Assembly: GCF_001014615.2 (NCBI RefSeq) | Contig: NZ_LBCQ02000003.1 | Span: 1 to 64,000, forward strand | Origin: Aquamicrobium sp. LC103 | GTDB taxonomy: Bacteria; Pseudomonadota; Alphaproteobacteria; Rhizobiales; Rhizobiaceae | Direction: 5' to 3' | DNA length: 64,000 bases | Shown here: positions 8,711 through 17,041 of the stretch, in pieces | Numbering within the stretch: position 1 is the stretch's first letter | Layout: every line of letters starts with the position of its first letter | Notes under the pieces: model-generated | Told to the model about the DNA's origin: nothing | What the model saw: the letters and a program-made list of their open reading frames with translations, nothing else | Database searches by the model: none | Made by a program: the position numbers and the translations under genes

Positions 8711-11010
8711 TCGCCTCCGTTCTGCTTGTAGTTCGCCATGGCTTGGTTGTTCTGGCGGACGATCTGAATGGCATTCTGGTTCGCCTCTCCGATGATCTCT
8801 GCCTTCAGACCGTCGGCAAGTTCAATACGCACCGTCGACGTGCCGTTCTGATTTGATGCGACAGGCACATTGTTGTTGGCGCCGATTGGCCGTCCGGCAT
8901 TGATCGCCTCGAGCAATTGCCGATGCTGAGCCGCGGGCCCGGCGCGAACGACGAACTCCTGACCATGGACGGCGCCAGCGACCGCGCTGGTCGCTCCGTT
9001 GCCGGTCCATCCGCCCGAGGAAAAGCCGAAAAGCTTCCCAAGGCCGTTGAACAGGCTGCCGAAGACGCCCGATCCGCCGCCAGATGAAGTCCCTCCGCTG
9101 AAGGCGTTCGCCCACAAATTATTTATCGCCATATCGATGAGCTTGTCAGCAATGCGGCTCAGCGCATTCATGGCCGCGTCTGCGAAGCTTCGGAGCACGC
9201 CCTTGCCCTGCTCCAAACCGGAACGGAAGTCGTTGAAGAAGCCCTTGGTGACGTCCTTCGCGAAGTCGAACGCCTGCTGCAATGCACTTGTGCGCGCCTC
9301 GGTCTCCGCCATTGAAGCGGCAAGGCCTTCCAGCTCGGCCTTTTGCGACGCCGTGAGTTTAATGCCTGCGCTCTGTGCCTGGTTGAGTAGGTCCTGAGTG
9401 TAGCGCAGCTTGTTCGCCTCACGCTCAGTCATACCAATGACCTGCGCTTCAAGCTGCTGAGCAGCTATGAACTGTTGGGCACTCTGAACGATTCTCTTGT
9501 ATCGATCAGCGGCACGCTGTGCAGCCTTGTCGACACTCTCGGCACCTGCAACAGACCTTCCCCCGCCGTTGGGAATCCCATCGTTCGCACCTTCTCGCGG
9601 CCTGAGAGCATGGTCCCAAGCGTATTTGGCCAGATTTCCCGTCGCATCGGCAAGCGCCGAAGCAATTTCAGCCTCGTTGCGTAGATCGGAAATGATACCC
9701 GAAACCTGCTCGACGCCGACGCCGAACGCTCTGAGGATGCCACCGAAGGATGCTTCGAACCCCTCGACCATATCTGCGAGAAACGTCGCCCAGATCGACT
9801 GGAGATTGGCGACAATGCTCTCGAAGCCGTAGCCAAAAGCTACCAGGATTGCTCTGGACCGGTCGAAAACATCCTGGAAGGCTTCGCCCCACGTGTCGAC
9901 GTGCTGGCGGGCTTCTCCGATTTGGTAGATGAACTCACCTAGCAGGACGACCAGTGCGCCGATGCCGGTCCGGATGAGAGCCGCGCGCAGAAGCGTCAGC
10001 GCGCCGGTAAGCGACATCGTGGCAACCTGAGCGGCAACAAATGATGCGACATAATAGGTACCATACATCGTCACCGCCGCTGCTCCGATGCTAACGACGC
10101 GGCCGATGTTGTCCGCCACGATGATCAGGCCGTCCGCAAAGGTCTCCGATGCCCCGAGCGCCTGATCCATGCTGCCGACGAACTGAAGAAGAGCATTGCG
10201 AATGAGGATCATGCCGTCGCCAATGGTCGCTGGCATCGATTCAGCCTCTTCTCGAAGCTGGATCATATTCTTTGTCAGGACGTTGAACAGCACCTCGCCT
10301 GTGATCTTGCCTTCCTGCGCCAGGCGCATCAGCCCACCGGTAGTGGTGTTGAAGTGCTTCGCCAGTAACTCAGCAACTCGGCCGCCATAATTCAGAACGT
10401 TGTTGAGCTCGATGCCGCGCATCGCTCCGAGTGCCATCGATCGGTTGAGCGATTCCTGCACGAACTCTGCGGCCCGGCCCTTCGCACCAGAAACGACCAA
10501 GGCGTTGTTGAGCGCTTCCTGATAGTCGAGTTGCTGCTGTGTGGACTTGCCCAGCTCGTTGAGAACGGTCGCGTTTCGAACGAAACCTTCCGCCGTTAGT
10601 TCGAGGTTGGAATAGGTCATGCGCGCGGTCTGGGCGATGCGCGCCAACACTGCGGGCGCGGCATCCATGTCCTTCACGGCGATACCCACACGCGAACTGA
10701 TGTCGGACCATGTATCTGCGAACTGAACAAGGGCAGCACCGGCCGCAGCTCCGACAACAGCACCGACCGCGCGCGCCGCAAGCGTCGCAGCACGTTCGAA
10801 CCCCCCATAGGCTGCGGCTGCTCGGGCAGCAGATGATGCGGCGTTGTCGTTGGCGGCGGCAGCCATGCGGCCGGCTTTCGACGATTCCGACCCGACGTTG
10901 CGGGCGGCCCGTTCAGCCGTGCCTGAGACTTGCGAGAAGCGCTCCAGGGAACGGTTTGCCTGATCAACCTGATCCGACCGGACAGCGATGCCCAGCGTCG
11001 CGATATCCAT
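8707..11010 (-). CDS. Tail tape measure protein
   Basis: 767 residues. It acts as a ruler for tail length and is ejected with DNA. The N-terminus has the usual VRSDQVDQANRSLERF opening, then Ala-rich coiled coil, a hydrophobic block at about 75-100, and a strongly hydrophobic region at about 295-365. The C-terminus has the FSSGGWTGNG...HGQEFVV motif typical of lambda-type tape measures. Using the rule of about 0.15 nm per residue, the tail would be near 115 nm (inference). It follows the frameshifted chaperone, as in other siphoviruses. Confidence 0.9.
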   Translation of the reverse strand: MDIATLGIAVRSDQVDQANRSLERFSQVSGTAERAARNVGSESSKAGRMAAAANDNAASSAARAAAAYGGFERAATLAARAVGAVVGAAAGAALVQFADTWSDISSRVGIAVKDMDAAPAVLARIAQTARMTYSNLELTAEGFVRNATVLNELGKSTQQQLDYQEALNNALVVSGAKGRAAEFVQESLNRSMALGAMRGIELNNVLNYGGRVAELLAKHFNTTTGGLMRLAQEGKITGEVLFNVLTKNMIQLREEAESMPATIGDGMILIRNALLQFVGSMDQALGASETFADGLIIVADNIGRVVSIGAAAVTMYGTYYVASFVAAQVATMSLTGALTLLRAALIRTGIGALVVLLGEFIYQIGEARQHVDTWGEAFQDVFDRSRAILVAFGYGFESIVANLQSIWATFLADMVEGFEASFGGILRAFGVGVEQVSGIISDLRNEAEIASALADATGNLAKYAWDHALRPREGANDGIPNGGGRSVAGAESVDKAAQRAADRYKRIVQSAQQFIAAQQLEAQVIGMTEREANKLRYTQDLLNQAQSAGIKLTASQKAELEGLAASMAETEARTSALQQAFDFAKDVTKGFFNDFRSGLEQGKGVLRSFADAAMNALSRIADKLIDMAINNLWANAFSGGTSSGGGSGVFGSLFNGLGKLFGFSSGGWTGNGATSAVAGAVHGQEFVVRAGPAAQHRQLLEAINAGRPIGANNNVPVASNQNGTSTVRIELADGLKAEIIGEANQNAIQIVRQNNQAMANYKQNGGE

Positions 11011-11065
11011 ATTTACCTCACGGGCAGGTTGGGGCTATCTTCCCGATCAATTCGGGGAGAGCTTG

Positions 11066-11335
11066 GTGAACAGAATTCTTGCAGAGACGCTGACTGCGCT
11101 GAATGGCGTCATCGCCATAGCGATTGTCATTGGGGCAGCATTTATGGGTTACCGCCTATTCAGCGGTTCGCCCTTCGGCGTCTTCTTCGGCGCGGCTATT
11201 GGACTGCTGATTGCCGCGCTTTCCTGCGGCGTGATTGCCTATCTGGTTCTGATCGAACGTCATCTTGCCAAGCTAGCGGGAGTCTCGCGAGACGAAGACA
11301 TTCCAGCTTCAACGCGACGGGAACCCCGGCTCTAG
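11066..11335 (+). CDS. Small membrane protein with two TM helices, plus-strand island
   Basis: GTG start at 11066 with GGGGAG just upstream; about 89 residues. There are two clear hydrophobic helices (ALNGVIAIAIVIGAAFMG and FFGAAIGLLIAALSCGVIA) and a charged C-terminal tail. It is encoded opposite to the late genes, in the gap between the tape measure and the chaperone. A holin-like topology is possible, but the position and orientation argue for a lysogenically expressed accessory protein. Confidence 0.55.
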   Translation: MNRILAETLTALNGVIAIAIVIGAAFMGYRLFSGSPFGVFFGAAIGLLIAALSCGVIAYLVLIERHLAKLAGVSRDEDIPASTRREPRL

Positions 11336-12071
11336 CCAAACAGCGCATCGAACAATTCACCGCTGAGCGTCCGGCTTTCGACCTTCTGACGCTCGCTTTC
11401 CGGTTTGCTGGCAAAGTCGAGGTAGGCTCTATCCATCGCGCGGATACAGGCCCGGAACGTCTCCGTCTCGGCGTCGTCGTAACCGGAGCGTTCAGCCCAT
11501 GCACGGATTGAGGAAGCAGGTATCGGCCCGACACCCATGCCGATTTGACGATCTGTAGACAGTTCCCAGAACGCTTTGAGCCATTCAAGGGTGCCCGGCG
11601 ACAGATCACCCTCCAGGATTAGGTCGTCGCCAGCGAGGCTGCGTGCGACGACCGCTTGGAGTTTCCCTCAGCGTCCGCCTGATAATCGGCGCGGCCTTTG
11701 TCGACGACGCTCGCCGCCCAGGTCACGGCATCTGCGAATGCCATATAGTCAGGGTTGGTGAGCCACTCCTTGGCAAGATCGGCGTCATACGGAAGCGGAT
11801 TCCCACCGTCCGTGAAACCATCCCATTCGAGGAGCACCGCCTCGTGCAAAACCTCACCAAGAATCCTCATCGCCACCTCGGGCTTCAGCGAGCCATCGCG
11901 CTCGCGACCTTCGCGGGAGACCTTGCGTTCCTTTCGGGACCGCAAAGCGACCACCGTCGGGCTGGCAAGTCCGCGAACTCGCAGCCGGGCGTCTTCCAGG
12001 CCGGGAATGTCAGAAACCCACTCGCCGGCTTCTGCAGCCTTGCTGTCTCGCTTGAGCGCGGAGATATCCAT
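11332..12071 (-). CDS. Tail assembly chaperone, long form produced by -1 frameshift (gpGT-like)
   Basis: Continuous product of 246 residues if ribosomes slip -1 on GGGAAAC (minus-strand 11667-11661). The second frame continues KLQAVVARSLAGDD... through DLSPGTLEWLKAFWELS and ends at 11332. Downstream of the slip the second frame has no good start codon until 11538, yet its sequence is clearly coding from the slip point. (740+1)/3 gives a whole number of codons. In lambda, gpG and gpGT coat the tape measure and recruit tube subunits. This gene pair sits between tube and tape measure, the same place. Confidence 0.85.
11619..12071 (-). CDS. Tail assembly chaperone, short form (gpG-like)
   Basis: 150 residues read in the zero frame, starting MDISALKRDSKAAEAGEWV at 12071. 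The start overlaps the tail-tube stop by one base. Highly charged and helical, with the SRKERKVSREGRE basic patch. The zero-frame stop TAA (11621-11619) lies immediately after a frameshift stem-loop. A longer upstream reading frame exists but is antisense-like and would overlap the tube gene, so it is not used. Confidence 0.85.
   Translation of the reverse strand: MDISALKRDSKAAEAGEWVSDIPGLEDARLRVRGLASPTVVALRSRKERKVSREGRERDGSLKPEVAMRILGEVLHEAVLLEWDGFTDGGNPLPYDADLAKEWLTNPDYMAFADAVTWAASVVDKGRADYQADAEGNSKRSSHAASLATT
11622..11667 (-). promoter_or_regulatory. Programmed -1 ribosomal frameshift signal
   Basis: Minus-strand slippery heptamer G.GGA.AAC (11667-11661) in the correct phase is followed by a 7-base spacer. 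A perfect 9-bp stem follows, GGTCGTCGC (11653-11645) with GCGACGACC (11630-11622), closing a 14-base loop. The same kind of signal (GGGAAAG) is used in the lambda G/T pair. All elements are seen directly; the efficiency is unknown. Confidence 0.88.
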
Positions 12072-12523
12072 TACGCAGCCACCTTCACGATGTTGGAGTT
12101 GATCTCGATCGTCGCGTTGAGGTTCGAGATCGTGTTCGCATCGCCGCCCGCCTCTTCGGCGCTCATGACCAGGCCGATGAAGTAGCGTTCGCCGCCGGAG
12201 GAAAGCTCGACCTTGAACGCGTAGTTGTCTCGGGTCTTGGACGCTGCGATGAGCGCGATCTGGCCGGGATCGGTTTCGATGATGGCGAACGTGTTCTGCA
12301 TCTGGCCAGCGTTCCACGTGCCCTTCTGCTTGATGTCGCGGCCGCGGTTGATGAGCGAAGTGGTGATGAGCGCGGCGGTGTCGCCTGCGGCACCCATGGT
12401 CGACCAACCGTCAATCTCGACGAACGTCTGACCGTCGAAATCAGCCTCAACGAAATCGGTGCTTTTGTCCGCCAGAACGCCGCCGATGAACAGCTTTGAA
12501 CCGGCAACCGGGAAAAGGGCCAT
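12071..12523 (-). CDS. Major tail tube protein
   Basis: About 150 residues starting MALFPVAGSKLFIGG at 12523, preceded by GGAGG at the right distance. An upstream extension is rejected for lack of a site. The repeated beta-strand pattern, the opening with a small hydrophobic strand, and the Gly/Asp-rich middle fit tail tube folds of siphoviruses and gene transfer agents. It precedes the frameshifted chaperone and tape measure, and the TA module separates it from the tail terminator. Confidence 0.8.
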   Translation of the reverse strand: MALFPVAGSKLFIGGVLADKSTDFVEADFDGQTFVEIDGWSTMGAAGDTAALITTSLINRGRDIKQKGTWNAGQMQNTFAIIETDPGQIALIAASKTRDNYAFKVELSSGGERYFIGLVMSAEEAGGDANTISNLNATIEINSNIVKVAA

Positions 12524-12577
12524 GTCGGCCTCCTGTGCTGGATGAAGCCCTTGCCGAAGGGGCGGAGACGGCCAAAA

Positions 12578-12631
12578 TTGTGAACTGTAGATCACAATTT
12601 GCTTGACTTGTTGTGAACTACAGATTACAAA
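12578..12631 (+). promoter_or_regulatory. higBA promoter with two 20-bp operators
   Basis: Promoter TTGACT (12603-12608), 17-base spacer, TACAAA (12626-12631). Two related operators lie at 12578-12597 (inverted repeat TTGTGA...TCACAA) and 12611-12630 (TTGTGA...TTACAA), 33 bp apart. The second covers the spacer and -10. The predicted transcription start falls at about 12637-12639, so the toxin mRNA would be leaderless. Autoregulation by the antitoxin is inferred from family behaviour. Confidence 0.7.
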
Positions 12632-12636
12632 AAGCC

Positions 12637-12927
12637 ATGATCGAAGTTCGCAAAACCGCTGTCTTCACCAAATGGCTCGATGGGCTTCGTGACCGGAATG
12701 CTCGCATTCGCATCGCTACCCGCATTCGGCGCATGGAGACTGGAAACCCCGGCGACGTGAAGGCCGTTGGCGAAGGCGTTAGCGAGATGCGGATTACCTA
12801 TGGCCCTGGCTACCGGGTGTATTTCGTTCGGGATGGCGAGACGGTCGTCATCCTGCTGTGCGGCGGTGACAAGTCATCCCAAAGCAGCGACATCACCCAA
12901 GCCAAGCGAATGGCAAAGGAACTCTGA
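12637..12927 (+). CDS. HigB/RelE-superfamily toxin (HI1419-type addiction module killer)
   Basis: 96 residues starting MIEVRKTAVFTKWLDGL. The RelE/ParE fold pattern is visible: a KTAVFTKWLDGLRD helix, a basic R-rich helix, the SEMRITYGPGYRVYF strand pair and a C-terminal LLCGGDKSSQ loop. The toxin-first order and a 1-base gap to the antitoxin match the HI1419/HI1420 type. It would act as a ribosome-dependent mRNA nuclease (family knowledge). ATG 12637 is chosen over a start at 12613 because the latter lies upstream of the -10. Confidence 0.85.
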   Translation: MIEVRKTAVFTKWLDGLRDRNARIRIATRIRRMETGNPGDVKAVGEGVSEMRITYGPGYRVYFVRDGETVVILLCGGDKSSQSSDITQAKRMAKEL

Positions 12928-12928
12928 T

Positions 12929-13252
12929 ATGGCCCTCGAAACGACCAAGTTCGATATCCAGGATTACCTCAAGACCCCTGAAGACCGCGCCGCCTATCTC
13001 GAAGCAGCCTTCGAGGAAGGCGATCCTGCATTCATCACCCACGCGTTGAACGATGTTGCCCGCGCCATCGGCATGACGGATGTTGCCAAGGCGGCCGGCA
13101 TCACCCGCGAAGGGCTTTACAAGGCGCTCAGCGAGAAAGGCGACCCGAAGCTTTCCACTCTCCTTGGCGTTGCCCGCGCGCTGGGCGTCAAGCTGACGGT
13201 CGCCCCCGCTGATGCGAACGACAACCATGCAGAGGCTAGGCTGGGCGCCTAG
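12929..13252 (+). CDS. HigA-like antitoxin with HTH domain (HI1420 type)
   Basis: 107 residues. The N-terminus FDIQDYLKTPEDRAAYLEAAFEEGD is typical of the HI1420 antidote family. Residues about 45-95 are an HTH (IGMTDVAKAAGITREGLYKALS). It neutralises the toxin encoded upstream and probably binds the twin operators. Its 3' end overlaps the convergent tail terminator gene by 4 bases. Confidence 0.88.
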   Translation: MALETTKFDIQDYLKTPEDRAAYLEAAFEEGDPAFITHALNDVARAIGMTDVAKAAGITREGLYKALSEKGDPKLSTLLGVARALGVKLTVAPADANDNHAEARLGA

Positions 13253-13695
13253 GCGTAGCAGCGGTACCGAACGCTCACAGGCGCTCGCCAATATGCGTCG
13301 TCGCGATACGGCTGGGCCACGTCCGGCGCGCGCTCGACGCGGACGGAAACACCCTGAAACGTCATTCGATGATCTGTCGGGAAATGCGCCGCGATCTCCC
13401 CTGCCCGCTGGATCAGAACGTCGGGGTGCGTCTTGCCGGATCCTGTGCCTATCTCCGACGCTGGCCAGCAGAGCGTGATCTGCAGAATGCCCGGTCGCTC
13501 CTGTGGTGCGTCCGAGCCGATGAATACGCGGTTCACGCGGTTCGGCATGTGCCGGCATTCGACGAACGGCAGCAGCTTCCCGCCAGCCGAAGGCGGCGTG
13601 AACGGCTCCATCGGCCAATTGATGGTGAAGCCCGGCAGTGTAGCCACACGGGCACGCAGCGCCTGCCAGACGCCTGTTTCCACGGTCGCGCTCAT
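13249..13695 (-). CDS. Tail terminator protein (DUF4128-like)
   Basis: 148 residues with an N-terminal helix (VETGVWQALRARVATL), a long loop, then strands LQITLCWPASEIGTG and a basic C-terminus. Size, order after the HK97 gp10-like gene and the VWQALRARV opening fit the DUF4128/lambda gpU-like terminators that cap the tail tube. It overlaps the upstream stop (ATGA). Confidence 0.75.
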   Translation of the reverse strand: MSATVETGVWQALRARVATLPGFTINWPMEPFTPPSAGGKLLPFVECRHMPNRVNRVFIGSDAPQERPGILQITLCWPASEIGTGSGKTHPDVLIQRAGEIAAHFPTDHRMTFQGVSVRVERAPDVAQPYRDDAYWRAPVSVRYRCYA

Positions 13696-14144
13696 AAGCC
13701 GAACCTCGCCTTTACTCTAGCTGCAACCCTGGCGACGATCTCGCGCCATCGCTGGGCAACCAATGCCACCCACTGGCGAGGCGGCATCTTGGAGGTGCCA
13801 TAATGGACATAGGCGCCATAGCGCGCCGTGTAGCCGAGGTAGATCGTCTCCCCGAGCTCCGCGTTGTTGATGACTAATTCGATCTGTCCGAAGTCTGGCA
13901 CGACCGAAGCACCGGGGTTGTCGACGCTGAGGCGCGGCATCTCGCTAGTGGATGCCATAAGTGAGGCCTGGAGGAACTTCGTGCGTTTGTAGCCCTCGCT
14001 TTCCGGCGTCTCGTAGATCATGCTTTCAAGCTGCTGATTAAGTTCTTCGAGCAGTTCCTGCGCTGATTCCTTAAAGACCGCTTCCTCGGCTCCTATGACG
14101 CGACGGGTCCAGTTCTCGATCGTTGCCGTGAATGTCTGCGCCAT
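13692..14144 (-). CDS. Tail completion protein, HK97 gp10-like
   Basis: 150 residues. The helical N-terminus (about 10-45) is followed by the family's characteristic YTARYGAYVHYGTSKMPPRQW segment, spanning about 105-125, which is close to the HK97 gp10 signature. It joins head adaptors to the tail. The start overlaps the MuF-like stop by 1 base. Confidence 0.78.
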   Translation of the reverse strand: MAQTFTATIENWTRRVIGAEEAVFKESAQELLEELNQQLESMIYETPESEGYKRTKFLQASLMASTSEMPRLSVDNPGASVVPDFGQIELVINNAELGETIYLGYTARYGAYVHYGTSKMPPRQWVALVAQRWREIVARVAARVKARFGL

Positions 14145-15205
14145 CAGCCGCCCACGTGTTCCTGATATCGGCGCAACGCCTGCGCAGTGTAGTCGATACG
14201 ATACTCAGCCCGGCAGAAGCAGCCGATGGTGTGTTCGACCGGCGCGTTCTCATCGCGCGGATACCGAAGCCGCGTGCCGTCCGGCGCAACGAACGGCTCA
14301 TTGAACCCTACCGTCTGGCCTTGCATCGCCTTGTGCTGCGGCCGCTCGTTCTTACGTGCGGTATGATGCCAGGTTTTCGTGATGTCCTGCACGTTTAGCT
14401 TGCCGTCGGCGATTTGCTGACGAAAGGCATCATCCCGAGCCATGTCGAGTGCTGTCATCGTCTCATGTCGGGCCACGACCTTGCCACGGTAGTAGAGCGC
14501 CTTGTCTGAGTACCGTGAGGAGATGCGCTCCGCGATATCCGGCATGCCAACTCCTTCTCGCAGCGCCTTGATCACCGACCGGTCGAACCCCTTGTCGCGA
14601 AGCTGAAGACCCAAATACCGACGCATCAGTTTGGTATCGCCGTCGCGCATCGCCTGCCTGATCCAATTGGCAGTGCGCATCTGCTCACTGGTGAGGCCCA
14701 ACAAGCCGCCTTCCCTCCTACCTGTCACCCGATTGATGCGGCCCACTGCATTCAATGCGGCGCGATGCGGGCTCGCTCCGGCAGCAAGGTTCTCGGCGAA
14801 GATTTCAGCCAGACCGCTCCGCATGTCTTGCGTCATGCCAGTCACAGCGCGCGCGGCGTGCCGACGGATGGCCGCCTCACCCTCCAGATTGCGAACGCCC
14901 CACGAAAAGACGATCCGATTACCAGATGGATCGCGGAGCCGAGGCATCGCATCGATCGTTGCGAAGCCGCCCGCATTGTACGCCTGCACGATGGTGTTCT
15001 CGAAGCGGGCGAAGACGCCATCCTCAATGCCGAGATCTCGGACGGCGCCGGCCACGTCATTGCGCTCCAGCCGCTCGACGATGCGTCGCAGAATGATGTT
15101 AGATCGGATCGCCGCGACAGCCTCGATCCATCCGATTCGAAGCTGCGGTTCCCAATCGGCGGCAAGGTTTTCAAGGATTTCGCGGCTGGAAAGACGCTTC
15201 AGCAT
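14144..15205 (-). CDS. MuF/SPP1 gp7-like minor head protein
   Basis: About 353 residues from ATG 15205, which has AAGGGG 8 bases upstream. Longer starts at 15229 or 15361 lack a clear site and would overlap the divergent XRE gene at 15240. Helical throughout. The C-terminal part has the MuF signature: ARHETMTALDMAR, then TWHHTARKNERPQHKAM, and a final EHTIGCFCRAEY Cys-rich motif. Such proteins are packaged in the capsid and aid head assembly. Encoding it after the adaptors rather than beside the portal is unusual. Confidence 0.8.
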   Translation of the reverse strand: MLKRLSSREILENLAADWEPQLRIGWIEAVAAIRSNIILRRIVERLERNDVAGAVRDLGIEDGVFARFENTIVQAYNAGGFATIDAMPRLRDPSGNRIVFSWGVRNLEGEAAIRRHAARAVTGMTQDMRSGLAEIFAENLAAGASPHRAALNAVGRINRVTGRREGGLLGLTSEQMRTANWIRQAMRDGDTKLMRRYLGLQLRDKGFDRSVIKALREGVGMPDIAERISSRYSDKALYYRGKVVARHETMTALDMARDDAFRQQIADGKLNVQDITKTWHHTARKNERPQHKAMQGQTVGFNEPFVAPDGTRLRYPRDENAPVEHTIGCFCRAEYRIDYTAQALRRYQEHVGG

Positions 15206-15239
15206 TTGCGATACCCCTTGGAACGTCATGGAGGATCCG

Positions 15240-15542
15240 ATGATTACCGGACCGATTTGCAAGGCAGCACGTGCCATCGTCGAGGTCAGCCGTTCCAAAT
15301 TGGCTGAAAACTCAAATGTAGATGGAGCGGTTATCGAAATGTTCGAGCGCGGCATCGACACCCCATCCGATGAAACGATCGCATCTCTTCAGGCCGCACT
15401 GGAAGAACTCGGTGCTATCTTCATCCCTGAAGAAGGCTCCAACGGCGCCGGCGTACGATTGAAATTCAGCCGATCGGTCACCAAGAGGCTTGGAAACCTG
15501 GAAAACGAAGGCGGCCCCTCAGCCAAGGATGATGTTCAGTAG
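15240..15542 (+). CDS. Small XRE-type HTH regulator, plus-strand island
   Basis: 100 residues. ATG at 15240 is preceded by GGAGG at 5 bases. The protein has the rhizobial small-regulator pattern: CKAARAIVEVSRSKLAENSNV, then a recognition-helix region IEMFERGIDTPSDETIASLQAAL and a terminal GAIFIPEEGSNGAGVRLK. It is encoded against the late operon, between the MuF-like gene and a head gene. It probably regulates a host or lysogenic gene; the targets are unknown. Confidence 0.82.
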   Translation: MITGPICKAARAIVEVSRSKLAENSNVDGAVIEMFERGIDTPSDETIASLQAALEELGAIFIPEEGSNGAGVRLKFSRSVTKRLGNLENEGGPSAKDDVQ

Positions 15543-15547
15543 CCCCA

Positions 15548-15976
15548 TTACGCCCTCACCACATACCGATGCGCCACCGGCATTCCTGCTGCCGGCACCG
15601 TGAGATCGCGCACGATGGTGACCGGCCGGCCGTCGATGTTCAGCGTATCGAGCAAGGTGGCGTCGAACGCGACCGGAGCCGGTGTCACTGCCACGCCATC
15701 CACTTCGACCAGAACCATCTTGTGCGAGCAAGTCAGCTCGAGATCGGTGGCAACGACCGCATCGCCGTCGACCAGCTTGGCGCTGACGCCCTTCACCACC
15801 GCGTCGAGCTCGTAAACGTTTGTAGTCGTCTCGCCTTCCCACGGCTGCCACGTAGGCCAGTCATCGGGCTTCTCCGCCTGCGTGGTGCGGATTACGGTAA
15901 CCCGCCCCTGCTTGAAGCGTCCCAACAACCGCGTCGCCGTGGCCTGCATCCGCGCGTAGTCGAAACGGTCGCTCAT
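15548..15976 (-). CDS. Head closure/adaptor protein (hypothetical)
   Basis: 142 residues starting MSDRFDYARMQATATRLL, with a beta-rich core (GRVTVIRTT, LELTCSHKMVLVEVDGV) and a C-terminal TIVRDLTVPAAGMPVAHRYVV. Its place between the DnaT-like adaptor and the gp10-like gene, together with its size, suggests a head-closure protein. The assignment rests on order. Confidence 0.65.
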   Translation of the reverse strand: MSDRFDYARMQATATRLLGRFKQGRVTVIRTTQAEKPDDWPTWQPWEGETTTNVYELDAVVKGVSAKLVDGDAVVATDLELTCSHKMVLVEVDGVAVTPAPVAFDATLLDTLNIDGRPVTIVRDLTVPAAGMPVAHRYVVRA

Positions 15977-16052
15977 TCGAATTGTCTCATTGCAATCGCA
16001 AGAACATCTGCCCTAGAAGGCTGCAGGCAACACCCAAGGGGAAAGCACAGCA

Positions 16053-16514
16053 ATGGAAACTGATCCGGATCGCGCGGAAGTAAACTCCCAGATCGAACTC
16101 ACCGCGGATATCGTATCTGCCTACGTCTCCAACAATCCGGTTCCCGCGGCCGAACTTCCCGCACTGATCGAGAGTATCCATGGGACCCTAAGAGCACTTG
16201 CAGGGGCCGCGCCAGCGGGAGACTCAGAGCCTTTTCAAAAGCCCGCCGTGCCCATCAAGAAGTCGGTGCATGACGACTACATCATCTGTCTTGAGGACGG
16301 AAAGAAGTTCAAGTCGCTGAAGCGTCACCTGACCACCTACTATGGCATGACGCCGGATGACTACCGCGCCAAATGGGGCCTGCCGCGCGATTATCCGATG
16401 GTAGCACCGGGCTATGCCGCTGTAAGATCGGAAATGGCAAAGAAGATGGGCCTCGGCAGGAAGAAGGCCGCCGAACCAGAGCCGAAGAAGCGCGGTCGCA
16501 AGAAAGCTGCCTAA
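16053..16514 (+). CDS. MucR/Ros-family transcriptional regulator, plus-strand island
   Basis: 153 residues. The Ros/MucR core is at about 75-125: a YIICLEDGKKFKSLKRHL segment, TPDDYRAKWGLP and DYPMVAPGYA. The first zinc-ligand pair is C-x2-D, not C-x2-C. After the first His the usual second His position is Tyr (HLTTYY), so the structural zinc site looks altered. A basic AT-hook-like tail (KKRGRKKAA) follows. Chromosomal members control exopolysaccharide, motility and symbiosis genes. This prophage copy could alter such traits in lysogens (inference). Confidence 0.88.
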   Translation: METDPDRAEVNSQIELTADIVSAYVSNNPVPAAELPALIESIHGTLRALAGAAPAGDSEPFQKPAVPIKKSVHDDYIICLEDGKKFKSLKRHLTTYYGMTPDDYRAKWGLPRDYPMVAPGYAAVRSEMAKKMGLGRKKAAEPEPKKRGRKKAA

Positions 16515-16975
16515 ACCACTAGAATGCCTGGCGTTGGCGTCTTCAAGAGAGGCGCCAACAAACCCTCGATCACCGTAACAACCGGGCGAGCCGCAGTGGT
16601 CAGATCGGTACGGTCCGACACTGCATATTCCATCTCAACGGCGCCTTCGACCTTCTCCCGCTTCACCAGTGATGTGCCGCTGACGACCGCGGACAAGGAA
16701 CCAGGCTCGCGCAGTTCTATCAGCGCGGCCTCGTAGGAGGCGTTCACGACCCGCTTGGGTATCTGATCGTCTCTTACCTCCGGCACACCAATGCGCGGCC
16801 ATTCCCGCTCCTGCTCCAATCCGCCTGTCGGCATGCCGATAAATCGCGCGCCAAAGGTACCATCGATATAGGCACTGCCGCGCTGACGAGCGGCGGGAAT
16901 ACTGCCGGCAGGCATGTCGTAACCAGCCGCGGTCACATAGTCGGTGAAGCCGTCATCGGTTCCATATCCAGCCAT
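16511..16975 (-). CDS. Head-tail connector, putative DnaT-like domain
   Basis: 154 residues. It starts MAGYGTDDGFTDYVTAAGYDMP and contains RQRGSAYIDGTFGARFIG near residue 30. This matches the so-called DnaT-like ssDNA-binding family found at the adaptor position of siphovirus head modules. The name is historical; a structural connector role is more likely. It is convergent with the MucR-like gene, with a 4-base overlap. Confidence 0.75.
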   Translation of the reverse strand: MAGYGTDDGFTDYVTAAGYDMPAGSIPAARQRGSAYIDGTFGARFIGMPTGGLEQEREWPRIGVPEVRDDQIPKRVVNASYEAALIELREPGSLSAVVSGTSLVKREKVEGAVEMEYAVSDRTDLTTAARPVVTVIEGLLAPLLKTPTPGILVV

Positions 16976-17041
16976 GCCCTATTGCCTCCTGGAACTTTAA
17001 TCCGATGCCAATGTTTGGTGGCATCACTCAGGGAGAGAGCC

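Noticed and set aside
11619-12407. Longer 262-codon frame upstream of the chaperone
   Set aside because: It would overlap the tail tube gene in another frame. The internal ATG 12071 starts exactly at the tube stop and opens the recognisable chaperone sequence.
14631-15542. Long plus-strand frame ending in the XRE regulator
   Set aside because: Only the part from ATG 15240 is protein-like and has GGAGG; the rest is antisense to the MuF-like gene.
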